64,000 nucleotides of DNA from Bog-473 sp963764305 (GCA_963764305.1 CAVXSD010000007.1:1-64000); one strand, 5' to 3'. Positions 27,047-36,284 are shown, numbered from the stretch's first letter. The notes: generated from the sequence alone by a model not told the origin. A program made the numbers and translations.

Positions 27047-27070
27047 AAAAACCGCCCACGCAGTGGACGG
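27047..27070 (-). terminator. Intrinsic terminator/attenuator in the leuB leader
   Basis: Read on the minus strand, an 8-bp stem CCGTCCAC / GTGGGCGG (one G-U pair) with a 3-base loop is followed at once by TTTTTC. This is the form of a Rho-independent terminator. It lies between the divergent greA promoter region and leuB, 85 bases before the leuB start and after a short candidate leader peptide. A second CCGTCC copy directly upstream could form a competing pairing. Confidence 0.6.
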
Positions 27071-27098
27071 TTGGACGGCGCACGGAGAGGAGGCGCGC

Positions 27099-27137
27099 CT
27101 AGTGAATAATGCCTACGGGGTGCTCGGAGCGACGCAT
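27099..27137 (-). CDS. Candidate leader peptide of the leuB operon (12 aa)
   Basis: A short frame MRRSEHPVGIIH ending in TAG just ahead of the terminator hairpin. It contains Val and two consecutive Ile, which are end products of the operon, and a G-rich stretch precedes its ATG. This matches the arrangement of amino-acid attenuation leaders such as ilvB in actinobacteria. Only three of 12 codons are branched-chain and the frame is short, so chance is possible. Confidence 0.4.
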   Translation of the reverse strand: MRRSEHPVGIIH

Positions 27138-27282
27138 GACCCCCCCAGTCTCTCGCAGCCGGGCCGTCCCGTCAACCAAGGGTGCAGCCGGCGACCGCCG
27201 CCCGAGGCGAGGCCGATTAGCCTTGGTCTCAACGGCGCAGTGCACCACACCGCCCGCCGATCCGCCTTCCGGAGGACATGCC

Positions 27283-27784
27283 GTGACCAACGCTTCCGCC
27301 AACCAGACCCAGACGACCAAGCTGACCCAGGCCACCTACGACCGCCTGGTGGCCGAGCTCGAGGACCTGAGGACCCGGGGCCGGGTGGAGATCGCCCAGG
27401 CCATTGAGTCGGCGCGCGGCACTGGGCGACCTGAGCGAGAACGGCGACTACCACGCGGCCAAGGACGCCCAGGGGAAGATGGAGTCACGCGTCCGCCAGC
27501 TCCAGTCGATGCTCAAGCAGGTCGAGATCGTCGACCAGGCGGGGGCCGGCGACGGGTCCATCTCGCTGGGCAGCACGGTGACGCTGCGCTACGAGGGCGA
27601 CGACGAGGACGACACGCAGCGATTCTTCGTGGGCTCCATTGAGGAGCGCCAGGGCGACCTGCCCGTGATCTCGCCCAGCTCACCCCTGGGCCAGGTGCTC
27701 ATCGGGCGCGGCTCGGGCGACGATGTCGAGTACCGGGCGCCCGGCGGCACACTCAAGGTCCACATCACGGCCGTCGAACGCTGA
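27283..27784 (+). CDS. greA: Transcription elongation factor GreA (frameshifted)
   Basis: GreA restarts stalled RNA polymerase by stimulating cleavage of the nascent RNA 3' end. The N-terminal coiled coil begins KLTQATYDRLVAELEDLRTRGRV. A single extra base near 27420 breaks the frame just before the conserved ALGDLSENGDYHAAKDAQG loop, which carries the acidic tip residues. The C-terminal FKBP-like domain follows with ISPSSPLGQVLIGR. The GTG at 27283 has GGAGG ahead of it; the ATG at 27278 runs straight into a stop. Its TGA overlaps the leuC ATG (ATGA-type). Confidence 0.88.
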
Positions 27785-29187
27785 TGGCCCCCCGCACGCT
27801 CACCGAGAAGATCTGGGACGCCCACGTCGTCCACGCGGCCGAGGACGAGCCCGACCTCCTCTTCATCGACCTCCACCTGCTACACGAGGTGACCTCACCC
27901 CAGGCCTTCGACGGACTGCGCCTGGCCGGCCGCACGGTGCGGCGGCCCGACCTGACCGTGGCGACGGCCGATCACAACGTCCCGACGACAGACATCGACA
28001 AGCCGATGGCCGACCCGATCTCCGCCCAGCAGCTGAAGGTCCTCGACGACAACACGGCCGAGTTCGGCATCACCTGCTACCCGATGGGACACGCCAACCA
28101 GGGCATCGTCCACATCATCGGACCCGAGCAAGGCTGGACGCAGCCCGGCATGACGATCGTCTGCGGCGACAGCCACACCTCCACGCACGGCGCCTTCGGT
28201 GCGCTCGCCTTCGGCATCGGGACCAGCGAGGTGGAGCACGTCCTGGCCACCCAGACGCTGCCCCAGGTGCGCCCGAAGACGATGGCCGTGACGGTGGAGG
28301 GCGACCTCGCACCCGGCGCGACCGCCAAGGACGTGGCGCTGGCCATCATCGGCACCATCGGCACCGGCGGCGGTATCGGCCACGTCATCGAGTACCGGGG
28401 GTCGGCGATCCGGAGCCTGTCCATGGAGGGCCGGATGACGCTGTGCAACATGTCGATCGAAGGCGGCGCACGGGCGGGCCTGGTGGCGCCTGACGAGACG
28501 ACCTTCGCCTACGTGAAGGACCGCGACCGCGCCCCCCAGGGTGAGGAATGGGACTCCGCGGTCGCCTACTGGCGCACCCTGCCCACCGACGAGGGCGCGA
28601 TCTTCGACAAGGAGGTCGTCCTGGACGCGGCGGCCATCACCCCGCACGTCACCTGGGGCACCAACCCGGCGCAGGTGGCGCCGATCACGGGAGCCGTGCC
28701 GGACCCCGACGCCATGGCGGACCCCGGTGACCGCGAGGCCGCGCGACGGGCGCTGGCGTACATGGGACTCCAAGCCGGGACGCCCATGCGTGAGATCGGA
28801 GTCGACACAGTGTTCCTGGGCAGCTGCACGAACTCGCGCATCGAGGACCTCCGGGCAGCCGCCGCCGTGCTCGAAGGTCGCACGGTGCACAAGGGGCTGC
28901 GCGCGCTGGCGGTGCCCGGGTCGCATCGGGTGAAGGCGCAGGCCGAGGCGGAGGGGCTGGACAAGGTCTTCACCGCCGCCGGCTTCGAGTGGCGCGAGCC
29001 GGGCTGCTCCATGTGCCTCGCCATGAACCCGGACAAGCTGGCCGTCGGTGAGCGCTGCGCCTCGACCTCGAACCGCAACTTCGAGGGCCGCCAGGGACGC
29101 GGCGGTCGTACCCACCTCGTCTCCCCCGCCGTCGCCGCCGCCACGGCCGTGGCCGGGACATTCGCCACACCGGAGGACCTGCGCTGA
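27784..29187 (+). CDS. leuC: 3-isopropylmalate dehydratase large subunit
   Basis: A 467-residue aconitase-superfamily [4Fe-4S] enzyme that isomerises 2- to 3-isopropylmalate with LeuD. Family motifs include TEKIWDAHVV, FIDLHLLHEVTSPQAF, and CGDSHTSTHGAFGALAFGIG. The cluster Cys residues are in FLGSCTNSRIED and PGCSMCLAMNPD. Full length is as expected. Its start overlaps the greA stop, and its own stop overlaps leuD by the ATGA arrangement, so greA-leuC-leuD look cotranscribed. Confidence 0.96.
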   Translation: MAPRTLTEKIWDAHVVHAAEDEPDLLFIDLHLLHEVTSPQAFDGLRLAGRTVRRPDLTVATADHNVPTTDIDKPMADPISAQQLKVLDDNTAEFGITCYPMGHANQGIVHIIGPEQGWTQPGMTIVCGDSHTSTHGAFGALAFGIGTSEVEHVLATQTLPQVRPKTMAVTVEGDLAPGATAKDVALAIIGTIGTGGGIGHVIEYRGSAIRSLSMEGRMTLCNMSIEGGARAGLVAPDETTFAYVKDRDRAPQGEEWDSAVAYWRTLPTDEGAIFDKEVVLDAAAITPHVTWGTNPAQVAPITGAVPDPDAMADPGDREAARRALAYMGLQAGTPMREIGVDTVFLGSCTNSRIEDLRAAAAVLEGRTVHKGLRALAVPGSHRVKAQAEAEGLDKVFTAAGFEWREPGCSMCLAMNPDKLAVGERCASTSNRNFEGRQGRGGRTHLVSPAVAAATAVAGTFATPEDLR

Positions 29188-29777
29188 TGGAACCCATCCT
29201 CGTCGTCACCGGACGTGCGGTGCCCCTCGACCGCACGGATGTCGACACCGACCAGATCATCCCCTCGGACTGGCTCAAGCGGGTGGAGCGGACCGGCTTC
29301 GGCGCCGGCCTCTTCTCCGAATGGCGTGACGACCGCGACTTCGTGCTCAACAAACCCGAGTTCGGCGGGGCCACCATCCTGGTCGCCGGGCACAACTTCG
29401 GCACGGGGTCCTCGCGCGAGCATGCCGTATGGGCCCTGATGGACTTCGGGTTCCGGGCTGTCGTCTCGTCCCGCTTCGCCGACATCTTCCGCAACAACTC
29501 CACCAAGCAGGGCCTGCTGCCGGTCCAGGTCACCGAGGAGTTCGATCGGGCCCTCCTCGATGCGGTGACCGGGGACCCGACGCTCGAGATCACCATCGAC
29601 GTGGCCCGAGGGACGATCGAGGCGCCGGCGGCCGGGCTGGCCGGCGGTTTTCCCCTCGACGAGTTCACCCGCGAGCGCCTGCTCAACGGATGGGACGACA
29701 TCGGCTTGTCGCTGCACTACGTGGACAAGATCGCCGAATTCGAGCGCGGGCGGCCTGCTTTCCTCCCTTCGGCCTGA
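29187..29777 (+). CDS. leuD: 3-isopropylmalate dehydratase small subunit
   Basis: A 196-residue swivel-domain subunit partnering LeuC. RTDVDTDQIIPSDWLKRVERTGFG is near the N-terminus, and the substrate-binding loop FGTGSSREHAVWAL is near residue 75. The RFADIFRNNSTKQGLLPV motif follows. Length and motif spacing are normal. Translation is coupled to leuC. A GNAT gene follows 11 bases later on the same strand. Confidence 0.95.
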   Translation: MEPILVVTGRAVPLDRTDVDTDQIIPSDWLKRVERTGFGAGLFSEWRDDRDFVLNKPEFGGATILVAGHNFGTGSSREHAVWALMDFGFRAVVSSRFADIFRNNSTKQGLLPVQVTEEFDRALLDAVTGDPTLEITIDVARGTIEAPAAGLAGGFPLDEFTRERLLNGWDDIGLSLHYVDKIAEFERGRPAFLPSA

Positions 29778-29787
29778 GCGTCGTCCC

Positions 29788-30669
29788 GTGGTGACGTTCC
29801 GCCAGATGACGGAGAACGACGTGCCCGCGGCCGTTGCGGCGTTCGAGAGCGGGCTCCTCGGCATTGCGGCGGGCCACGGGCTCCCCGTCACAGGCCGCTC
29901 CATTCAGGACGAACGGCGACGCCAGGACCGCACCCGCCATTTCCTCGGGACCGACCCTGAGGGGTCGTGGGTGGCCGAGGAGGGCGCGACCATCGTCGGG
30001 ATGTCGCAGTCCTTCGTGCGGGAGGACTACTGGATGCTGTCGCAGCTGGGGACGGTACCCGGCCGCCAGGGCCGCGGGGTCGGCCGCGAGCTGCTCCAGC
30101 TCGCCCTCTCCCACGGTGATCCGCGCAGCCCCGGGACGATCCAGTGCTCCCGTGACCCGAAGGCGATGGCGCTCTACACGGGGTTCGGTTTCGCACTGCA
30201 CCCGGTCGTGACGGCCTGGGGCGCCATCCGCCCCGGGGCGGTGGCTCGACCTCGGGAGGTCGTCCGCTACGAACCGGACGAGGTCGGCCAGCGCGAGCTG
30301 GAGGTGGTCACGGCCATCGACCGCAAAGTGCGCGGATCGGCGCGAGCCGTCGACATCGTCGCCATGCTGACCCAACCGGGGACCCGCCTCCTCCTGCACG
30401 CGGACCAGGGCTACGCCGTGGCCAAGGACGAGCGCATCGTGACCCTCGGCGCACGCCAGGAGGATTCCGCCACCCTGGTGCTGCGCGCGATGCTGGCCGA
30501 AGCACCGCGGGGCGAGACCATCGAGATCAATTGGCTCACCTCGGCGCAGCAGTGGGCCGTCCGCGAGGTGGTCGCCGCCGGGATCGAGCTGCAGCCCTAC
30601 GGACCGGTCATGGTGCGCGGCATGAATGGTCCGCCCAGCCCTTACATCCCGAGCGGTGGGTTCGGCTGA
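29788..30669 (+). CDS. Two-domain GNAT N-acetyltransferase
   Basis: A 293-residue protein with a complete N-terminal GNAT fold. The acetyl-CoA loop is GTVPGRQGRGVGRELLQLAL near residue 90, followed by a GFGF motif near 131-134. The C-terminal half (about 160-293) has a second, degenerate GNAT-like domain, with SARAVDIVAMLTQPGTRLLL and the ending PSPYIPSGGFG, as in YitI-type actinobacterial proteins. The GTG at 29788 is used as start. It directly follows leuD but no link to leucine synthesis is known. Confidence 0.8.
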   Translation: MVTFRQMTENDVPAAVAAFESGLLGIAAGHGLPVTGRSIQDERRRQDRTRHFLGTDPEGSWVAEEGATIVGMSQSFVREDYWMLSQLGTVPGRQGRGVGRELLQLALSHGDPRSPGTIQCSRDPKAMALYTGFGFALHPVVTAWGAIRPGAVARPREVVRYEPDEVGQRELEVVTAIDRKVRGSARAVDIVAMLTQPGTRLLLHADQGYAVAKDERIVTLGARQEDSATLVLRAMLAEAPRGETIEINWLTSAQQWAVREVVAAGIELQPYGPVMVRGMNGPPSPYIPSGGFG

Positions 30670-30747
30670 GCAGCGCACCACCCTCGACTCGATCCAGAGA
30701 GACGAGTGTCGTCTTTCTGAGATTGCTGTACGAGCAGCGTCAGGTGC

Positions 30748-31062
30748 ATGCGCGTCTTCGGCGGGCGCGCCGTTCCACCGCCGGAAGAGCCGCCGTTGAA
30801 TGGAGCTCTTCTCAAGGAGCGGATATTCGCTCATCGTTTCGCCACATTCAACGTGGGCGTGATCAAGGTCGATTTCCGGTCACCGATCACTCGCACAGCA
30901 ACGCTGACATCGGCAAATGCCGTTCACGGCAATAGCTTCCCGGGCGTGTCCTGGAGTCCGACAAGCGTTCCCAACGACACCTACACCGTATTGAGGGTCG
31001 CGTACAACTCGTCCGGTGATCGCAGCGGCAGCAAAAGCGTCGCAGTGCGCGTCTCGAATTGA
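30748..31062 (+). pseudogene. Orphan C-terminal beta-domain of the acyltransferase family
   Basis: The last 80 residues of this frame (from about 30790: LKERIFAHRFATFNVGVIKVDF and on to SVAVRVSN) are clearly homologous to the C-terminal domain of the acyltransferases ending at 33808 and 38632, which share the FNVG-AKV-F, SVP-GTYT-RSVA and ASKG-TV-V-N positions. No acyltransferase or SGNH part precedes it. It is therefore a leftover of another copy, or a recombination by-product. The rest of the 30670-31306 gap shows no gene. Confidence 0.7.
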
Positions 31063-31306
31063 CCAGAAGAGTCTGGGACTCCTGACGAACAGACCGAGGG
31101 GTCAAGCGACGTCAGGATCACGCTTCCGGAGCGTTGCGAGATGAGCCAATCGGCGTTGCCGGTTCCATCGTCACGCTCATACCAACCGCGTGGATACTCT
31201 TCGTCCGATTCGATCGTTCGTGCGAAAACACGCGACCCGCTGAACTCGAATTGACGAGGACTCCCTGCGAGCGCGGTTCTGTTCCGGGTCGGTTTTGGCC
31301 CCGTCA

Positions 31307-31339
31307 TGATCATTTCGGAACGATCTTGCTACCATCGGC
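31307..31339 (+). promoter_or_regulatory. Conserved upstream element of acyltransferase A
   Basis: A 33-base stretch beginning TGATCA and ending CTTGCTACCATCGGC matches 36163-36195 with about five differences. It contains TACCAT, a possible -10 hexamer (TANNNT). Both copies lie about 110-115 bases before the acyltransferase start, so this is a shared promoter region preserved after duplication. Confidence 0.45.
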
Positions 31340-31432
31340 GCCATGGCTCCAAGGGGGACGTACACGTGGTGACGATTGGGCGGAACGTCGAAAGAGCTCT
31401 CCGCCATCACGGGGAGCGCAGCCGGGAACAGA

Positions 31433-31455
31433 GCGGGTTCTAGGCACCTGAGATG
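31433..31455 (+). repeat. 23-base exact direct repeat at the acyltransferase start (copy 1)
   Basis: The stretch beginning GCGGGTTCTAGGCACC and ending in the ATG start of acyltransferase A recurs without change at 36285-36307, around the start of acyltransferase B. With the promoter-like element upstream, it shows that the 5' flanks were duplicated together with the genes. Confidence 0.8.
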
Positions 31456-31500
31456 GTGATTGGCGACAAGGCGGCGATGGTGATTGGCGACAAGGCGGCA
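31453..31500 (+). repeat. 24-base tandem duplication at the start of acyltransferase A
   Basis: Two 24-base units, each beginning ATGGTGATTGGCGACAAG and differing in only the last base, follow each other. Each begins with an in-frame ATG, so either could start translation. Copy B has only one such N-terminal unit. Confidence 0.85.
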
Positions 31501-33808
31501 CCCGACGAGCGCCTCCAGCTCTCGGGAGACGAAGCAGGTACTGCGCCAGAGGATCGAAAATTCAGGCCCGACGTCCAGGGCCTGCGAGCCGTTGCGGTCG
31601 TGCTCGTCGTCTTGTTCCACGCTCACGTCCCCGGCTTGACCGGCGGCTACGTGGGCGTGGACGTCTTCTTCGTGATATCCGGCTTCGTGATCACCGGCGT
31701 CCTGCTCCGAGAACGTGCGTCGACGGGCTCAACTTCGATTTTGAGCTTCTACGGCCGTCGCGTCCGGCGCATCATCCCGGCGGCGACGCTGGTCATCATC
31801 GCCGCGGTGATCACCTCGTATGCCCTGCTCGGCCCTCTGAGCGGCAATCAAACTGCCGACGACGCGCGGTGGGCGTCGGTCTTCCTGATCAACATCCATT
31901 TTGCCTCTGTCGGAACCAATTACCTCTCTTCCCAGCTACCGCCGTCCGTTCTGCAGAACTATTGGTCGTTGGCGGTCGAGGAGCAGTTCTACCTCGTCTA
32001 CCCGACCATTTTCCTCGTCGTCGCGGGCCTTTCGCGCTGGATGTCTCTACGGCGACGGTTGGGCGTTGTGCTGAGCGTTGCCGTGATCGCCTCGTTCGCG
32101 CTCTCGGTGGTGCAAACCCACAACGACCCGACGGCGGCCTACTTTTCCCCTCTTCCCCGGATATGGGAACTGGGGCTCGGAGGACTCGTCGCCCTCGGCA
32201 CGGCCAGCCTTCGGCGGCTCCCGACGCGCCACGCCGCGCTGCTGTCGTGGACCGGCCTTGGGGCCATCGTGTTGTCAGCCTTCGCCTTCTCGTCCACCAC
32301 TCCGTATCCCGGTTGGGCAGTAGCCGTGCCGGTGATCGGGACGGCCCTCGTGATCGCCGGCGGTGTTCGTGAATCCGCCTATGGGGCGGAGAGCCTTCTT
32401 CGGCTGCGGCCCTTCCAGTGGATGGGGCTGGTGTCCTACTCGCTGTACCTGTGGCATTGGCCGGTCCTCACCATCGCGGCACAGCACAGCCGAAGCGGAG
32501 AGTTGACCGTGACGGAGTCGCTCTGGTGGTTGCTCCTGTCTCTGGGGCTGGCGGTCATCACGTATCTGCTGCTCGAGAACCCGATACGCCACAGCAGGCT
32601 TCTCATCTCGAGACGTGGGGCGAGCCTGGTGCTGGGTGGATGCCTGATCGCCTCGAGCCTCACGGTGGCCACGGTGGAGATCCACCTCCACGCGGTGGGT
32701 TCACTCGCAACACCGGGATTGGCCAACCTGAAGACGGGCGCCGCGTGCCCGGCTCCGACGAAACAAGATCTGAAAGCGCTGATGGGGACGGGTCCCACAA
32801 CCAGTCAGAGGACCGTTGCCCGCATTCTGATGGTCGGCGACTCGACCGCTTGCACGATGCTGTCCGGGCTGGAGGCTGTCGGGGCTCCAGCAGGCGTTCG
32901 GATCGAGAACGGCGCAGTCATTGGCTGTGGCGTGGTAAGCGGGCAGATCGCGCCCCAAATCGTCAATGGCAGGAACGTGAACGCTTCCTCACGAACCTGC
33001 CAGAGCCGAACCGAAGCAGCTGAAGCGCAGGCGCTCCGGGCCGGACACCCGAACATCGTCCTGTGGGCGAGCACTTGGGAGCGCAACTCCTTGGTGGTCG
33101 GCAGTGGTGCCCACCAGAAGGTCGTGACGCAAGGATCTCCGCAGTGGTCCGCCGTCCTGCTCAACCGTATGGAAGCAGCGCGTTCGGCAACTCGCGGCCA
33201 CCGGGGCAACGGTCGTCATGCTGACCCAAGCCCCATTTTATGACTCCGGGAATCCCGCGGGCCCGACGCTCCAGGACGAGAGCTTCGAGCGCCTGAACGC
33301 CTTGTTGACCGAATTCGCCGCGCGCACCCCACACGTCAGGTTGGTCGATCTCGCTGCCCGAGTGTGCCCCTCAGGACCGCCGTGCCCGCTCGTCGTGGAC
33401 GACGTAGCAGTGCGGGGGGACGGCGCGCACTTCGCGAGCTCGGGCGCGCTCTGGGTGGCGCGATGGCTGATGCCCCAACTTGGGATCGCGGCCCTCGACC
33501 GACCGGACAGTGCGCTCCCGGTGATGAAGATCGTCAAACCGGGGAACGGGGATGTCCTCAAAGGCACATCCCCACTCTTCTCCCTCGCGTCGTTCAACGT
33601 CGGGATGGCCAAAGTCGATTTCGAAATCACGGGCAATTCGCTGCGCAACGATGACATCGGTGATGCCGTCTCCTCGCATGGGTTCTGGACTTTTTCCTGG
33701 AACACCTCGAGCGTCCCGGACGGGACGTACACCCTGCGCAGCGTCGCCTCCAACTCGGCCGGCGCTCGCAGCGCCAGCAAGGGCGTCACCGTGCGCGTGT
33801 CGAATTAA
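31453..33808 (+). CDS. OafA-type acyltransferase with SGNH domain and C-terminal beta-domain (copy A)
   Basis: A membrane acyltransferase that modifies a surface glycan. The AT3 domain spans about residues 30-390 with some ten membrane segments. It includes FRPDVQGLRAVAVVLVVLFH, which holds the essential His, then FFVISGFVITG, NYWSLAVEEQFYLVYP and YSLYLWHWP. A periplasmic SGNH hydrolase-like domain starts at MVGDSTACTM (near 460), and its Asp-His pair is in GDGAHF near residue 657. The last 85 residues are a repeat-like beta-domain. One shift near 33173 interrupts the SGNH domain. The first 24 bases are duplicated in tandem, so the protein begins MVIGDKAAMVIGDKAA. Confidence 0.88.
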
Positions 33809-33899
33809 CGAGAAGTCAGAACGGCCCTATTGATGGCCAGCCACCTCGGCATCACGTGCGTGGCGCATCGTGGGATGCGCCGACCTGGGCCTTTGTCGC

Positions 33900-34190
33900 C
33901 CTCATCCACGAGCTCGCCGATTCGTGGGCTGCTGCCTTCGCGCTTTGGTGCTGACGGCCACGAGAGCCACGAAGATCGCGGCCAGGAACCCGGACAGTTC
34001 CGCGAGCCTGCCCTCAGTTCTGACGAGAGTCACTTGACGCCGGATTGGAGCGCTAGCCGCGAAACACGACCAACTCTACAGCTAAATCGGATCTGTTCCA
34101 CAACGTCACTCCGTGTGAATTGGCCACGGTCACAGCGTCTTTCGAGTAACCGATCGCGCGCCGCCGAAGCACGCGAATCCATCTGACGCG
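33900..34190 (-). pseudogene. Remnant of DnaJ/Mrr-like gene, C-terminal part
   Basis: On the minus strand, AVTVANSHGVTLWNRSDLAVELVVFRG near 34070-34150 is nearly identical to the nuclease-domain end of the intact gene at 38699-39775. It is then cut by a stop, and further out-of-frame similarity continues toward 33900. The N-terminal J domain and the membrane part are missing. It occupies the same position and orientation relative to acyltransferase A as the intact gene does to acyltransferase B. Confidence 0.7.
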
Positions 34191-34266
34191 GCTCGAGTAG
34201 CAATCTCCGAATGGCGATACTCGTCTCTGGATCGAGTCGAGGGTGGTGCGCTGCTCATCCGACGAA

Positions 34267-34759
34267 TCACCCATTGGCAGCGGCGTGCTCGACGCGCTGG
34301 AAAAAGCGGTGCAGTCCGAGGTCCCAGCCCTCCGGCGAGCCCACCGCGTCACGCATCCCCTCCCAGCCTTCGCCGTGGCGCTCGAGGTGCCGGTGCTCGA
34401 GCTCGACCCGCGTGCGGTTCGGCTCCTCTGGCGATGAAGCGCACCTCCACCTCACTCGCCCGCGCCGGGTTCTGTTCGACCTTCCACTGGAGGTTGATGT
34501 CCCAGCTGATGACCACCCGGTGGGGTGGCTCGTGAACCAGGACGCGCGCCCATTGACATTCGCTCCCGTCCTTGCCCACGTCATAGACGCGGCCACCCTC
34601 CCTTGGCTCGAACACCATGGCCGCCAACGGCTCCTGCAAGAGGTGGTGCTCGGGCGGCCACCAGCTCCCCATGTCCTCGGTGAAGACGGCGAAGGCAACC
34701 TCGATGGGCGCGTGCACGTCGATGGCCGTGGTGACGGCGGTGGCTTGGGTGTCGGTCAT
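34267..34759 (-). CDS. SRPBCC (AHSA1-like) domain protein, frameshifted
   Basis: A START/Bet v1-like lipid-binding domain protein of about 160 residues, of the activator-of-Hsp90-homologue type. Family traits: TAIDVHAPIEVAFAVFTEDMGSWWPPEHH at the N-terminus, EPREGGRVYDVGKDGSE in the middle, and a C-terminal HGEGWEGMRDAVGSPEGW. A one-base shift near 34430 divides the middle and the end. It overlaps the ArsR gene by four bases and is probably controlled by it. This ArsR-SRPBCC pairing is frequent in actinobacteria; ligand unknown. Confidence 0.85.
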
Positions 34760-35076
34760 GTGGTCTTCTCCCCCTGTAGTTGTTCGACTCGTGCCTTGAA
34801 CGAGTGCAACGCGGTGTTCCAGAACCGGTCCAGGTAGTCGCGCATGCCGGCGATCCCGTCGGGGTCGAGGCTGTAGATCCGCCGGGTCCCGACCTGGACG
34901 TCGCGCACCAGACCGGCGTCCTTCAGGACCTTGAGGTGCTGGGAGACGGCCGGCCGGCTGACCGGCACGAGCGCGGCAAGGTCGACGACGGCCGAGGGCC
35001 GCTCTCCGAGGTGCTCGAAGATGGCCCTCCGGGTCGGATCGCCGAGTGCGCTGAGGCCAAGAGAGTTATTTACCAC
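34756..35076 (-). CDS. ArsR-family transcriptional regulator
   Basis: A 106-residue winged-helix repressor. The DNA-binding region is LGDPTRRAIFEHLGERPSAV and then VSRPAVSQHLKVLKDAGLV, with the wing at GTRRIYSLDPDG. No metal-binding Cys motif is present, so it is the non-metal ArsR type usually coupled to SRPBCC genes. Inverted GTAAGT/ACTTAC repeats upstream may be its own operator. It forms an overlapping pair with the SRPBCC gene. Confidence 0.9.
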   Translation of the reverse strand: MVNNSLGLSALGDPTRRAIFEHLGERPSAVVDLAALVPVSRPAVSQHLKVLKDAGLVRDVQVGTRRIYSLDPDGIAGMRDYLDRFWNTALHSFKARVEQLQGEKTT

Positions 35077-35097
35077 TTACCGTAAGTCTTAACTTAC
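35077..35097. promoter_or_regulatory. Candidate ArsR operator (GTAAG/CTTAC repeats)
   Basis: CTTACCGTAAG overlaps GTAAGTCTTAACTTAC, giving two nested inverted repeats with GTAAG/CTTAC arms directly upstream of the ArsR start. Autoregulation is common in this family. The position over the start region favours repression. Confidence 0.5.
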
Positions 35098-35183
35098 TCT
35101 CCTGGCTCCGTCAAGGGCGGCGCCGTGCCTCCTGGCACAGAGTGGGCGTCGAGGCCCAGACCGTCGGGAGGTTTTGGAGTCGG

Positions 35184-35702
35184 CTATTTGAGCAGCTTCA
35201 GGTGCGCACCGGTTTGCGGCCGGCGCACGAACAAGCGCCTGAAGAATCGGGACCAGAACGACCCAGGTGGTCCGGACGCAACCTCGGAGGTTCGATCCTG
35301 ATCCGCAATGGCCTCCGTCATTCCGTAGGCCAGCGTCGAAATGACGCCTGCGGCGTCACTGGCGGGCATCCGAAACGTGCCCGTACACACGTCGCCCTGC
35401 CAGAGCGAGATGACGATGGTCGAATCGACTGGGTGCGTCGAGATGCCCATCCGCCGAACCGGACTCCGGGTGTCAGAGAACCACACCCTTTCGCCATAGA
35501 GATGCCCCTCCACGAGCACCACGGGATTATCGCACCCTGATCCCATTTCGACTACTTGGCCCTCGGCGTCCGGTCCGGTGTGGCGGAGGTCCAGGCGAAT
35601 GGGCCCCCGATGGGGAGGCACACGTGAACCGGCCAGGACCTCGCTGATACAGGCGAAATCGGCAATCGCCCTGGGAGGGATCAGGCCGCACTTCGAAACC
35701 AA
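35184..35702 (-). CDS. Hypothetical protein, about 172 aa
   Basis: No family was recognised. Beta-rich segments such as PVVLVEGHLYGERVWFSD and STIVISLWQGDVCTGTFRMP are followed by an amphipathic helix (SDAAGVISTLAYGMTEAIA). The C-terminus is strongly basic and aromatic (FWSRFFRRLFVRRPQ). Related-looking sequence continues upstream in other frames to about 35950, so the gene may be longer and shifted. It stands between the ArsR pair and acyltransferase B. The remaining stretch to 36162 shows no gene. Confidence 0.45.
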   Translation of the reverse strand: MVSKCGLIPPRAIADFACISEVLAGSRVPPHRGPIRLDLRHTGPDAEGQVVEMGSGCDNPVVLVEGHLYGERVWFSDTRSPVRRMGISTHPVDSTIVISLWQGDVCTGTFRMPASDAAGVISTLAYGMTEAIADQDRTSEVASGPPGSFWSRFFRRLFVRRPQTGAHLKLLK

Positions 35703-36162
35703 TCTTGATCACGGTGTGGTCTCCGCACCTGGCCGCGAGAGCGATACCACCATCGCGTCGGTCGAAGGTCTGGATTCCGAGGTCTCCGCCGACGAACGCA
35801 GGAGCCGCGAAGCGAACTGCGACCTGGCGGGTTCCTCTGGAATCGCCCGGCAACCGTCATGGTCGCGGCGTTCGGGCTCCCTCAACTCTGAGGTTGCCGC
35901 TGTCGACCTGGAGACGTCGACGTGGCGGCGCGCCATGACCTCGTCGATCGGCATCACATCTTCCGTCGCAGGGTCAGCCTTCTCGTGCTCGGGGAAGGAT
36001 GGTCAGGATATCGGTTCCGGTCGGCTCAGCGGTCCCAGCGATGAGGACCGTCGTCCACCACTGCGCCGCCACAATGTCGTCACGATCGTCGATCACCGAA
36101 TAATGCCGCGTGAGGCGGAGGTTGTCCGGTGCGGGGCGAGCACTGCGTCGTTTGTACCCGCC

Positions 36163-36195
36163 TGATCAACTCAGAACGACCTTGCTACCATCAGC
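36163..36195 (+). promoter_or_regulatory. Conserved upstream element of acyltransferase B
   Basis: The counterpart of 31307-31339 with about five differences. It includes the TACCAT hexamer, and lies about 110 bases ahead of the acyltransferase B start. Both the spacing and the flank are conserved. Confidence 0.45.
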
Positions 36196-36284
36196 CCATG
36201 GCTGACCATGGGCGTCGACGTTGACGGTTGGACGCAATGTCAACAGGAGTTCTACGCCGTCGCACGGTGATCGGCCGGGAACCT

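Noticed and set aside
30981..31313. 110-residue minus-strand frame with a WYERDDGTGNADW segment
   Set aside because: Weakly gene-like, but it overlaps the acyltransferase-domain remnant and no family or start signal supports it.
35853..36162. Possible N-terminal extension of the hypothetical gene at 35184-35702
   Set aside because: Several short frames overlap here, but they could not be joined into one convincing protein.
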